The position numbers were made by a program, and so were the translations under genes. Shown in pieces: positions 22,501 to 31,209 of a stretch of DNA of 64,000 nt; within the stretch, counting starts at the first letter, position 1; each line of letters starts with the position of its first letter. Source of the stretch: Nemertoderma westbladi (Eukaryota > Xenacoelomorpha > Nemertodermatida > Nemertodermatidae); the NCBI GenBank assembly GCA_032718475.1, contig JAUCBJ010005016.1, forward strand, positions 124,001 to 188,000, in the 5' to 3' direction. The notes under the pieces were generated by a model. It worked only from the letters and a program-made list of their open reading frames with translations. It made no database searches and was not told the DNA's origin.

Positions 22501-22633
22501 TAACTTCACTGATAAACACTAGATCATAGTTTATTAAGAACTGCAGAACAGCTGGGTTCAATAGTTTATCTTTTACACCACACACGTTCCATGATAAAAC
22601 ACTCAGTAAGTTTTCTGTACACGGACTCTGCAC
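19541..22633 (-). CDS. Retrotransposon ORF2: endonuclease, reverse transcriptase, C-terminal zinc motif, 1,030 codons
   Basis: Residues about 10-240 form an apurinic-type endonuclease (LSVLSWNVCG, FGDLNARVG, SDHAPL). The reverse transcriptase follows at roughly 430-750, with IDFSKAYDRIP, GVRQGAPTSS and the catalytic LLMDDTV in place of the usual YADD. A C-terminal RLRLMSHRLAVETGRW plus Cys/His motif (CPCDN..., EAHVLLHC) is typical of several non-LTR clades. There is no ATG before the endonuclease core; the frame starts with GTG after a UAG and is continuous with ORF1, so expression by readthrough or reinitiation is likely. The frame is uninterrupted. Clade not assigned with confidence. Confidence 0.92.
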   Translation of the reverse strand: MQSPCTENLLSVLSWNVCGVKDKLLNPAVLQFLINYDLVFISEVKTSIPLSVPGFRTYSNISRDPHRGGIVMLVKHGITTYICSIDLSVEGQIWFTTSLLPGVLLGGIYVPPHDSPYFMDCQFASIHSKLLEYSRVILFGDLNARVGSPDLSIVHDGYMEPAVYREIKDNVVNTMGKRLVNICQATNSVVLNHLHNVNDIQLGGNLSYRQGKKWKSELDIAIASPLCLPLIRSLEIWQSISSLSDHAPLTVEVSVDPKSCYCIPMLISRSETLGMPKSHSDTAPVHSSIHRGISHKVTDCEKFHDYLSLVDPPSINLDSVTPFSRCIIDSQNIIDMAARVCPLKSELTPLIGDSRWERLVNNGNIQVIWNAVNWKGLLDDVGSTKTTQQPTDACFKNHFENLLGDSTLTSPTELIDVDTAPYVPCLDDPFTERELSEAMSNMKPNKGYVGISLGIFLSLPGNWLLFFLSIFNIIFNFNWYPISWRDSKLIIIFKSGCRMLCGNYRGISIMTTLAKVYDLMLNARLMRWCNIDKCQAGGQPGRGCTENIVTLRLIIDYALFKSEKLYVIFIDFSKAYDRIPRDLLLEHLKSLGCGKIMLLALKAAYICTKNILKNAIIITLIGVRQGAPTSSTLFCIYIDRMVAMIKSAVARDGFLGSLHVLLLMDDTVIFATTRANAILKLQALNNFCKLSGMLVNEKKTKFFVINGEKRDKIAFQNIIENVTVQHCSSYLYLGVYFTSEGNVNTSLALQQKKWEESANKFAIFCAANTNMSFYIKKQVFEAAVLSGLLYGCEAWLTNNIKAASKYYTRMVKTLLGVRVQTPIDLCLLDIGAPNLDFYILRARKRFIKKMFKDVDLDMTIPFHKVYQICRDANTPGYKLLLSSAKFSEKCDPSLQTVTKINSKPVSSTKFMTYRSEINKMLQPHPLYNCRIPYVPDFYRLAFSRLRLMSHRLAVETGRWSRKPRDMRICPCDNVSIQTEAHVLLHCRLSECLRLEARKVLNMSCLDVLLNSNADYVTLCRYIYNVLDIYA

Positions 22634-22642
22634 CCCTAGCCC

Positions 22643-23494
22643 CTAAAATAGGGGACAGGTGTATCTGTCAATCACTATATCTTCCCTGAGTACGACTTTA
22701 CGTTTGTAATCGTAGGTTATGGTAATACCTTGATTTTCGGGACGGGATCGCTCCTCTCGAACCCGTTGACGCAACCGCGCTTCTTCCTTCCGCACAAGAG
22801 GGTGCACATCTCTCTTTACATATATACCACTGAAAACACCTTGTGCAGTTTTCAGATTCTTGGCCGCGAGCATCAACTTTTTACGCATATCATACTTCGG
22901 AACTTGAACTAGTATCGGGCGGCTTCGGTTACTATCCGGTTTCAGCTGACCTAAACGTTTAACTGACCAACCCATAACATCATCTATAAGCTCGTCAACC
23001 TTCATAGCCCGCAAAGTGTTCTTTATCTTCTCCACATCATCTTCGCCAACCTCCCCGGTTCCCTCGGGAATTCCAGAGAATATTAGGTTAGCCTGACGTT
23101 TTTCTGAGTCAATTCGGTCAAGATAAGCTTGTTGTCTGTTTATAATTGCGTATGCGCCATCCAGTTTATTGGACAGCTCTTTGACCTCCTGTTTCAAGGT
23201 ACCAACCTGGCGAACTTCTTCGCGTAAAAGCTTCAATTCCTCTAAGATACGTTGGCTGACATCGGAAGATATGGGTGCATCAATGCCTCCACCAGATCCA
23301 TCACGATACAGACCTAAGGCCTGTTTTAGTTGGGTATTTGACATTTTATTAATCTGTCCTTGTGTCAGCGTTTTCAACGAATCCACAGTTAACTCTAACG
23401 ATGCTGCAGAACGCCTAGCTTTTCCGACCTGGCTCCCAGGGAGTCCACCATCGTTTTGCATAATTCTGACAGTAGGCCTACTGCAGTACAGCAC
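22643..23494 (-). CDS. Retrotransposon ORF1: L1-ORF1p-like RNA-binding protein, 283 aa
   Basis: The N-terminal third is low-complexity and basic, then residues about 90-135 look like a coiled coil (ILEELKLLREEVRQVGTLKQ). The C-terminal half begins with RQANLIFSGIPEG, the signature of the RRM domain of L1-type ORF1 proteins, and ends with a basic C-terminal domain. Such proteins trimerise and package the element RNA. It ends with CPLF and a UAG (22643-22645) followed in the same frame by ORF2 after three codons. The first ATG gives 283 residues. Confidence 0.8.
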   Translation of the reverse strand: MLYCSRPTVRIMQNDGGLPGSQVGKARRSAASLELTVDSLKTLTQGQINKMSNTQLKQALGLYRDGSGGGIDAPISSDVSQRILEELKLLREEVRQVGTLKQEVKELSNKLDGAYAIINRQQAYLDRIDSEKRQANLIFSGIPEGTGEVGEDDVEKIKNTLRAMKVDELIDDVMGWSVKRLGQLKPDSNRSRPILVQVPKYDMRKKLMLAAKNLKTAQGVFSGIYVKRDVHPLVRKEEARLRQRVREERSRPENQGITITYDYKRKVVLREDIVIDRYTCPLF

Positions 23495-23993
23495 AGCAGT
23501 ATGACTACAGCAGTACAGTAGGCGGTAGGCCGCAGTCAGTTAAGTTTGGTACACCTTCATTCAGTTAGGCATATAGGCCTAATGACTACACCTCAACTGA
23601 AAGCTGAATACCTCACAGACACAATAGGTGTAGTTAGGTACCGGTAGCGCTATTGGACCTATAAAATCCCCTCGCACTCTCTGTTACTAACTTTCAACAT
23701 TCACTTTATGTTGTATGCTATACCGTTAACTTTTAGTCAGGAACCCCATCATTCAACCAGTCATATAATGGCTCCACGCGGATACAATAGGTGTGGCCCG
23801 CAGTATACCTAACTAAGCCTATATAAAATCCACCCCATTCTCTGTTACTAACATTCACTCTATGTTGACAGGAGGGACTATATAAAACATAGTTAATTTA
23901 TTTATGTTTAATAAATTTATAACAATAACTGATAGGTCTAACAATAACAATAACAACAACCCTAAATTTATTACTGTATTAGGTCTATACTTT
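23495..23993. repeat. 5' leader of nested retrotransposon with two direct repeats
   Basis: Copies at about 23619-23713 and 23781-23867 share ACAATAGGTGT, CCTATAAAATCC/CTATATAAAATCC and CTCTGTTACTAAC...ATTCACT.TATGTTG in the same order. Tandem leader units of this kind often carry the internal promoter in non-LTR elements. After about 23880 the sequence becomes AT-rich like the host element. No gene is seen. Confidence 0.6.
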
Positions 23994-24374
23994 TTATAGT
24001 CCTATATATGAGTCCTCCTGTAGAGTTTCCTCCATTACCGGTCTTTGCGTTGGTATATTGAAGTGAAGTGTGTCATCTCTATCATTCTCCCAATTTTCGT
24101 TAGAAGCTGAGCTTCCCGATATTCGCGATGGTTGTATCTTTATAACTAGCGAGAAATCTTTTGAAATTTCAACGGTTGTTGGGGATAAAGGTAGACCATC
24201 TACTTGACCAACTTCATATTCTATCGAAGTGAATCCAATCTCGAATTTTTTGTTAATATATCGTAACTCCATCTCAGCAATATTTGATGCAGTGAGATAC
24301 GTTTCATCGCATGATTGTAATTCGATTTTTATACTACTTTTCAACTCACGGTTATTGAAAAAGGCGAATGTCAT
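23994..24374 (-). CDS. Polinton protein of unknown function, 126 aa
   Basis: The last gene of the right arm, reading toward the nested retrotransposon and converging with the left arm. The first 80 residues look like beta strands (SSIKIELQSC, MELRYINKKFEIGF, FSLVIKIQPS). The C-terminus is acidic and polar with a run SGSSASNENWENDRDD. No family recognised. The ATG lies next to a (CGT) repeat at about 24407-24421. Codon composition matches the element's other genes, supporting that it belongs to it. Confidence 0.55.
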   Translation of the reverse strand: MTFAFFNNRELKSSIKIELQSCDETYLTASNIAEMELRYINKKFEIGFTSIEYEVGQVDGLPLSPTTVEISKDFSLVIKIQPSRISGSSASNENWENDRDDTLHFNIPTQRPVMEETLQEDSYIGL

Positions 24375-24425
24375 CTTCGAGTTGACAGTTGAGGTAAGTT
24401 GTCGTTGTCGTCGTCGTCGTCGTAA

Positions 24426-24626
24426 CTAGGTACCGGTACTAGAAAGAGTATCTTTAAATTGAATAGGTACCGTAAGCCTACTGATATTTTTTTTCTTTTG
24501 TTTAACAAAATTATAGTTCACACTGTCAGAAAAATTGAGTTTATATATATTTTTGTAGAGGGTCGCAGATGTGTACATTACAAAATTCTCATAGTTAACA
24601 AAATGCATAACATAAACCTTTCCCAT
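24426..24626 (-). CDS. Possible small protein, 66 aa
   Basis: An intact short frame 50 bases upstream of the 126-aa gene on the same strand. It is rich in Tyr, Asn and Lys (NIYKLNFSDSVNYNFVKQKK) without a known motif. The only support is its position in line with the right-arm genes. It could equally be a chance frame in AT-rich DNA. Confidence 0.25.
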   Translation of the reverse strand: MGKVYVMHFVNYENFVMYTSATLYKNIYKLNFSDSVNYNFVKQKKKNISRLTVPIQFKDTLSSTGT

Positions 24627-25086
24627 GCGGATTAGCGATATATGCTCTGATCGTTATTCTATTCTGAATGTAGGGAGATGCATAGCGGATGTTTTAATGA
24701 TATGTACCGGTATACAGACTAGTAACAGATAGGATGGCATCGTCTTTGACTATGAATATCAGCACATACCCCTAATCTTTTCTCACCGAGCTTAGCGTTG
24801 CCTGCTGTATACTCGCACACTCATAAGTAACAGATGCGCTATTGTGGCTCACTCGTGAGCAACAATGCCAAGTTAGCTAGCCGCGGCTGCTGAGTATACT
24901 ATGCCTACTTGAGTGTTACAAGAAACAATCGCGCTACTGAAGTTAATTTCCCTCCTCAAACTAGTTGTTGATTTTAAAAAAAATATTCATAAATTTCTTC
25001 TCCATTCAATTTAATATATATATTTTACAGTAAAAATCTCCACCACCAAACAGCAACAATAACAATAAATTTCACTCGTACCTGTA
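24627..25086. other. Intergenic DNA with a near-perfect hairpin
   Basis: No gene. At 24841-24866 ATTGTGGCTCAC and GTGAGCAACAAT form arms of 12 bases with one mismatch and a 2-base loop. The part from about 24700 to 24960 is less AT-rich than its surroundings and may be a remnant of a small insertion. The last 100 bases are AT-rich. Confidence 0.4.
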
Positions 25087-25668
25087 CTAATTATATTTTA
25101 CATCAAAAACCCCCACACCAAACAATAATAAATTATTAACCAGCTTGTTGAAAATAGGATAATATATATGAAATTTAAACGGGGAATACATTAATGTACA
25201 TTTACCAGTGTAGAAACAGCAAACAACAACAATATTATTTATTCTGACTTTACAGTTATTGAATATTTCAGGGTCGTATGAAATTTCTAGTTTAACATTA
25301 TCAAATATAACATAAAACCCGATATTGTTTATAAGTAACCTATAAATTACAGTATCGATACTAAAAATATAAGTACACAAATTGATTGATTTAAAAATCA
25401 AATTAATGTTTGTTTTTTCTAATATATGTTTTTTCACTTTATTAAAATTATATTTTCTACCGAGAATTGTTATTCGTCCATTTGTAAACATTAATATAGT
25501 TGCACCAAATACCTTATATATAAACTGATTAGGTTTGAGTACAATTTTACCATTCAATTGATTTTTTAATTCTTTCAAATTAAGTCCATAAATAATCTGC
25601 TTACAACTTATATTTTTATTTACTATTTGATAATTCATCATCAACACCATCGTCTTTTGGTTCTTCAT
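25087..25668 (-). CDS. TBP-like (TATA-binding-protein-like) protein, up to 193 aa
   Basis: Two related halves are visible. The first has KIVLKPNQFIYKVFGATILM then FTNGRITILG; the second has YDPEIFNNCKVRIN then VVVCCFYTGKCTLM and YYPIFNKL. Both follow the TBP half-repeat: a helix with a Pro-x-x-F-type segment, then a beta hairpin with F-x-(T/S/N)-G-(K/R). The hairpin Phe residues F61 and F152 are 91 apart, the same spacing I know for the first intercalating Phe of each TBP half. Total length also fits a TBP core. Several ATGs are possible (25668, 25641, 25638); the first overlaps the polymerase end by 53 bases. A role as element-specific transcription factor is inference. Confidence 0.65.
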   Translation of the reverse strand: MKNQKTMVLMMNYQIVNKNISCKQIIYGLNLKELKNQLNGKIVLKPNQFIYKVFGATILMFTNGRITILGRKYNFNKVKKHILEKTNINLIFKSINLCTYIFSIDTVIYRLLINNIGFYVIFDNVKLEISYDPEIFNNCKVRINNIVVVCCFYTGKCTLMYSPFKFHIYYPIFNKLVNNLLLFGVGVFDVKYN

Positions 25669-28600
25669 AAATTGGTATATTTGATATTTTTATAGGTTTT
25701 TTGAGGTTTGTTTTATAGTGCCCCCAAGGAAGCGATTGATTTTTATTAAGCCAATAAAGTTTATCATCAAAGCTGCTGAGCGCAAATTTATTTTGCTTTA
25801 AGGTATAAATACGATGTAATTTAGATTGAAATCTGTGTATGTTTTTTTTTATTTCTTCATTTGAGTTATATGCTTTTAAATATTCTTCATGTGTAATATT
25901 CGTTTCCACAACAGCTCTTGTAATACCTTTTGCTCTACGAATATTTTTATTATTCCATTCCAAAATTGAATATAATTTTGGTCTTAAAAATACTGCTTCT
26001 TTAATTTCACGTGAGGCTAGTTCGTCTTTACAGTAATAGAGCCTAGATTTATTTTTATCACTGTAGAGCGGGTGATCCTTGGGGTAATTGGATGTATCTA
26101 AAATATTATTTTTAATTAAGGCTTTTAAGAAATTATTCTGTGATGTGTTATAGTAACAGCCTATCAAAGAGTCGGTGTCTGACGCAGCAATTTCAATACG
26201 ACAGTTTAATTCTTTCTCAATAGGTAGCAATTTATCGTAATACAGCTGATACATATCCAATTTAGCCAAGTCCAACACAGCGCTACCAATAAATATAGGC
26301 TTATCGAGAGTTACAGAGTCTTTCACTAATAAATGTCCCGATAGTGTATTATTGTATATTATAAATTGTTCATGATTAATACGATTTACCAATTGATCGC
26401 ATTTATCGTTGCTATTTGCGATACGAAAGTTACACCGATCTCTTATTTTTTCTATTGATTTGCCAAACAGTGAATTATTGAGCAATTTCGCAACAGCTGT
26501 TTCAATATAACTTTTTGCCAGTCGCCTTTGATTAATATTAAAATCGATGTAATTTTTAAATACAAATTCTTGTTGAAAAGAATAATAATTTATGTAGTTT
26601 AGTAACAATTAATCCATGTTTTATATAAAATTTTAACAGTTTCAAATGTAAATGATAAAACTCTTTATCAAATTGTGTCAGCATGAGTTTTGGTATAGGC
26701 ATTCTATATTTACGGGAGGTACCTCTTTGTATCGACAAGTTATTAAATTGTTCCCGCATATAAGGTGAAAGCATTGATTCATTTATACTTAAATGCTCAG
26801 GGGCTAACGGTAATTGTAATGTTTGATCGTGAATAGCCTTGGGATAATTTAAATCACATATTAAAAAATATCCAGTAGATCCCTCAATGTCTAAATCTCC
26901 CAAGTACTCGATTAGTTTTTCTGGTATTGCATTCTCTAAATGTTTAATACTTACTTCTTTGAATTGTGAGGTGGGTAGTTTTTTACTTAAATTCCCAGAA
27001 TATAAAGAGTTGAAATCAATATTAAAAATATGGCATTCTTCCTTAGTAGAATCATATGTACTTGTACCTGGTATATTTGATTCTATATAATGCTTTCGAC
27101 AAAATGAAACACCACCCCTAATTGATTTTTCAAAATCTCTATATGTCTGATAATCCTTTATTAATTCTATTTTACATTTATTATATTTTAGCGCGCAATC
27201 ATATGTAAATGATGCGATACTACAGTAAAAAACCACTTCTAAATCGTAATTTTGTTTACAAACATTCCTAAAATTCTCAAATATATCAGCAAGCAAACAA
27301 ACATCGAGTTTTAAATAGGCTAAAAGATAATCTTTGAGATTCACGCAGTCGAATTCAACCCATGATATTCCAGCAAACCTATAATCTTCAATTGTGCATG
27401 TTTTTTGACTTAAGTTACTAAAAAAATTATTTATAGACGGCAAACCAGTATCATTAAATTTATTAATATCTGTCAAGTACTCGTATGGAAATACTCCTTT
27501 CCGTTTAATTGTTGAGTTATTCAAGTTTGGATAAAAATATTTCATTTCTTGTAGAGTAATAGGTAAAATTGAGCTTATATCATGACTGGCTACATCCTTT
27601 GTTGAACACTCAACTAAATTACTTAAAGAAAAGCTTAAAAATTGATATGTGTCTAAGAAACATAACTCAATTTTCTTAGACGTGTTTTTAATTGGGATAA
27701 AGGCACTCAGTGAAATATATCGTTCTGTATTTCTCGGTATAACCTTTATATCCCAATCAGTGTATTTCTTATCTCTAAATCCGCTTTGTAATATACAATG
27801 TATATCATAATTGTTGGAATTGTGGCCACAAAGTACATACAGGTATCGTTTCAATGATAAACTTCGGTTACAACTATTACAGGCTGCCGCAATATATTTA
27901 CCTGTAATATGTGAATGATGTCTGTTTTTCCCTACTTTATTATTTAAAGTAACATTACAATAAAAACAAAATTTTGCTTGTTCAAAATTTACAAAATCAA
28001 TATTAGTAAATAACATAGTTTTATGAGTGTATATGTCTGACCAACAACATAATTCAGTTATATCAGTATATAATGAATCTAAGAAATCTTGAATACAATT
28101 ATTATTATTATTTGTCTTTACAAATGTTTTCAAATGACATTTTGGAGGGTTAATTAATTCAGTATTGGGAACAATTAAATAACTCACAGCACACGGTATA
28201 TGCTCCTGTATAATTTGATTATTAACTGACGGTTGTAAGATACATTCTATATCAAAGTAGGTGACAAACAATGGGGATAAGGTTCTATCTAAATTTGTAA
28301 AACTAATGTGTGTTCTTTTTTTAGGTAGTGTCTCTCGCTGACTTCTTCCTTGGTAGCAAGCGAGACGGTGTTGATGAAGAACTTCCGCACGAAAAAAATG
28401 AGCCAAACATCTTTCGCAATATTTCCTATTTTGGATATGAAGAGCTCTCATATTCAGCAATCGATTCAAGTTAGTTATGGAAACATAATGATTCTGTTTA
28501 GGTACATTGTTATTTTTTACTACAAGTAATATATTTAATAACTGTTTATCTGGTGTAATTTTACTAAACGGAGCTTGTCTTAATATAGATACGGGGGTGC

Positions 28601-29664
28601 GTTTGTTGTCGTTATTCCAACATAGTAAATTAATTATATATTTTGAATTTTGTTTTTCAAAAAGTTTAATAGCTAGCTTCCACTCTGTTGGATAATCTTT
28701 GTTCCCATTGTCAAAAATGAAATGACTCATATAATTTTTGTACTGCGAAGTACGATCTTTGTGATCTTTCACTTTGCTACTAAATAATTGCCCATTTAAA
28801 ACAGTTATTATCAGCCGAATGTACATTTATAACACATCGTTTAACTGATAAAGCCTTAGGTAATTCCATATATCCATGCCCCTTATATAGTAACGAGCTA
28901 CACTTAGATTCAGCTAATTTAATTTCAACCCTTAATAAAGATTTAATACGCCACCCCGAACCACGTGTGTTAAAGATGGCTATTTTTTGTAATATATTTT
29001 CCAAAACATACTCAAACCATGCGTCAAAACTTTGCGGTGAATCTACAGTATTAATAGCACCACCGGAAGAATTAAAATAAAAGGTTTCCAATTGTTCACC
29101 TTGTGAAAAATGTGATCTGTACATTAATACATTTAGACCTAACCACAGTCTAAGAACATTCATATCTTTCAATCTGTCTAATATTAACTGAAGAATATTA
29201 CCTCGAATTTGCGTTAATGCTGTTTCTACATCGGGATAATCTCTAGAAGTTGGGAGGTCGTGGACATAAATTTCAAGACGATTATCGTGAGCTTCTTGTT
29301 CCCGCGTAAAAATTGTTGCGCATGTACCAAGAGCCACCCTTAAGTTTTTTCTGGATATTATATTTTTATGTTGCGGACATTTACGCTTTCTTGTGTAGTA
29401 ACATTTCAAGTGGCAGTCGTGTCGTAGATAATCGTCATATGTATACTCTTTATTACAGGTAGAACAAGTCAATTGATAGGCACGGAACTGCATTTCTTTA
29501 CAACCAGTAGTCGTTTCATGTCGTTTACAAATTTCGCTGCATGAAGTCACGACATGACACTTTAAACAAGAATAACTTTCAAAATGTGACTGTAGATGGC
29601 GTAAGTAATTATGTCTAGTTACATTCATATGACAGAATGAACAACATATTGTTATTTTATCCAT
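25616..29664 (-). pseudogene. Family B (protein-primed type) DNA polymerase, broken by two frameshifts
   Basis: Three overlapping frames make one gene of about 1,350 codons: 29664-28780, 28826-26556 and 26608-25616. The first holds Cys/His finger pairs (CSFCH, CLKCH, CSTCN) and ends in CFKWAII. The second has a CERC finger, exonuclease motifs (FDIEC, NNYDIHCIL, YLKLDVCLLADIF), an HNH/endonuclease-VII-like zinc motif (CFYC, HSHITGKY, CNSCN) and polymerase motif A (DFNSLYSG). The third has motif B (KLLNNSLFGKS) and motif C (SDTDSL). All catalytic motifs are present; only the frame is broken, at the overlaps near 28.80 and 26.58 kb. This enzyme copies Polinton DNA from a protein primer. It is the largest gene of the element. 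Confidence 0.92.
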
Positions 29665-29853
29665 GTTGAAGTTTGTTTAGATAATTAATAATAATAATAA
29701 TAATAAAATATCTCCAAAGATTAAAATAAAATGAAATGAAATGTTATTGACTACATCTAAACATTTATATGCTAGCGAGGGAAATAATTTTAAACCAATC
29801 ACCAATCGCTTATGACTATTGGAAACCGCAAAGAGTTTAACTTATGATTAGGC

Positions 29854-30552
29854 TTACATGTTAGGATAATAATCTGGTTTCCATGGAGAATTAGTAACAG
29901 GCTCTACTAGAACTGGGTTACTGACGATTTTCTGTTTCTTTGCAGGTGATGCGTTGGTAAATTTACTCGATGATCTTGGCTTCCGAGGTAATATTTCAGG
30001 AAAGACCTGTTGCGGTTGAGAGCAACTCTCTTCAACATCTGGATTAGGTGATGGGATCTCTACGAACGCTTTAGGTTTATCCAAAAGGACAAAGCCGTCA
30101 ATGTGGGCTTCAGTAAGAGAAACGCCATCCAGCGATTCTTTGAGAAAACTAATATGAGCTTTATCATTCATGTAATGCAACTCGATAGAATTTCCGCCGG
30201 CACCTACTTCAGTAGAATTATCGGTGTTGGTGATAATAATTTTTTTATTATTGGTTTTAATCATTTTGAGACGGTCTGATAATTGAATGATATTTTTATC
30301 AAAAAGATGTTTGTCTGTTTCAGCGACTTGGTTGTCCCACTCTCGCAGCAAAACAGTTAGTTCCTGTTTTGACAAATTGAAACCTGTATAATAGTTAAAA
30401 CCAACACTATCAGTGTATCTGGGGCTGATTTTCCATAAGCCAACATAGTTGGTTCCTTTAAAAGCTGTTACAAATCCAATAAAGTCTGGATTTGATAATT
30501 CAATGTAGAATTGATCGCTAATAATCTCTAGCGGTGGAGAGAGAAATTGCAA
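29854..30552 (-). CDS. Polinton protein of unknown function, 232 aa
   Basis: The N-terminal 80 residues are strand-rich (FIGFVTAFKGTNYVGLWKIS) followed by a helix with FNLSKQELTVLLREW, a layout loosely like PC4-type single-strand DNA-binding proteins, but the similarity is too weak for a call. The C-terminal third is low-complexity and Pro/Ser-rich with basic stretches RKPRSSSK and PAKKQKI that look like a nuclear localisation signal. It follows the 116-aa gene after 15 bases, so both are probably cotranscribed. Intact. Confidence 0.6.
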   Translation of the reverse strand: MQFLSPPLEIISDQFYIELSNPDFIGFVTAFKGTNYVGLWKISPRYTDSVGFNYYTGFNLSKQELTVLLREWDNQVAETDKHLFDKNIIQLSDRLKMIKTNNKKIIITNTDNSTEVGAGGNSIELHYMNDKAHISFLKESLDGVSLTEAHIDGFVLLDKPKAFVEIPSPNPDVEESCSQPQQVFPEILPRKPRSSSKFTNASPAKKQKIVSNPVLVEPVTNSPWKPDYYPNM

Positions 30553-30567
30553 TAATTTCCCTCTGTA

Positions 30568-30918
30568 TTAAATTAGAACTTCAGTAAAAGCTTTGTTGAG
30601 AACTTTACATTTGCCTTGTTTCTGAACGTAAACATCACCCGATGCGGGGTTGATGGAAATATTCAAATTTCCCCGCGCAAAACGAGGAGTTGGATATATC
30701 CTACCTGGTATAATTGCTGGTCTGGATTGATGTTGGTTGTTGTTGGTTGTTTCTAGAATGTCTAACAAATAGCGGGTATCTTGATGGGAAAAACAAATCG
30801 ATTCGTTGTCATCCTGAGATTCCACAATAAAATACTTGCTGTGAACGACGGTACAAGTATATTTATTGTAAGTAAATTTCCAGCTATTTGTTGCTCCGGT
30901 TTTTTGCGTTAAGGCCAT
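30568..30918 (-). CDS. Polinton protein of unknown function, 116 aa
   Basis: The outermost gene of the right arm, reading inward. The sequence alternates short strands (WKFTYNKYTCTVV, YFIVESQDD) and ends with GDVYVQKQGKCKVLNKAF. No family recognised. The ATG at 30918 follows an AT-rich stretch with an ATAATAATAATAA run, and a large imperfect palindrome lies 66 bases further upstream. Its position mirrors the 148-aa gene at the other end. Confidence 0.55.
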   Translation of the reverse strand: MALTQKTGATNSWKFTYNKYTCTVVHSKYFIVESQDDNESICFSHQDTRYLLDILETTNNNQHQSRPAIIPGRIYPTPRFARGNLNISINPASGDVYVQKQGKCKVLNKAFTEVLI

Positions 30919-30983
30919 AATAATAATAATAAATACGAAAAATATTACAAGTGATAAATTTTAAACCGTATCGCTGTAATAAA

Positions 30984-31209
30984 TTGACACCATAGTTCTC
31001 ACTCTAAAAATTATGTATATAAGTGGTCAGAAACCCATACGAGAGAAAAGATGATCCTTAACTTATCATCTAAAATCGTTAGGTATCATCTTCGCTCTTG
31101 TATGAGTTTCTGACCACTTATATATACAACAAGTAAGATAATGAAGAAATTATTAAGGAAATAACACAATTTTCAGAGTGAGAACAAAAAAAATTAGATA
31201 TGGTATCAA
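30984..31209. repeat. 226-bp nested imperfect palindrome
   Basis: Three nested arm pairs share one centre near 31070-31096. The outer pair is TTGACACCAT (30984-30993) with ATGGTATCAA (31200-31209). The middle pair is GTTCTCACTCT (30995-31005) with AGAGTGAGAAC (31175-31185). The inner pair is a 42-base arm at 31016-31057 with 31082-31124, with a few mismatches. It lies between the right terminal repeat and the first right-arm gene. It may be a small inverted-repeat transposon, a promoter hairpin or a replication structure. Confidence 0.75.

Larger units (their letters stand above)
19337..23880 (-). mobile_element. Non-LTR retrotransposon nested in the Polinton-like element
   Basis: Two ORFs on the - strand (RNA-binding ORF1, then endonuclease/reverse-transcriptase ORF2). 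Downstream of ORF2 there is about 200 bp of 3' sequence ending in an (AAT)n tail on the coding strand (19337-19352). The 5' leader contains two copies of a roughly 90-bp repeat. Both ORFs are intact, so the insertion is young or recently active. No target duplication could be identified and both ends are approximate; the 3' end could reach 18.9 kb. Confidence 0.85.

Noticed and set aside
20456-23504. Plus-strand frames of about 60-110 aa across the nested retrotransposon
   Set aside because: Shadows of the intact ORF1 and ORF2 on the other strand.
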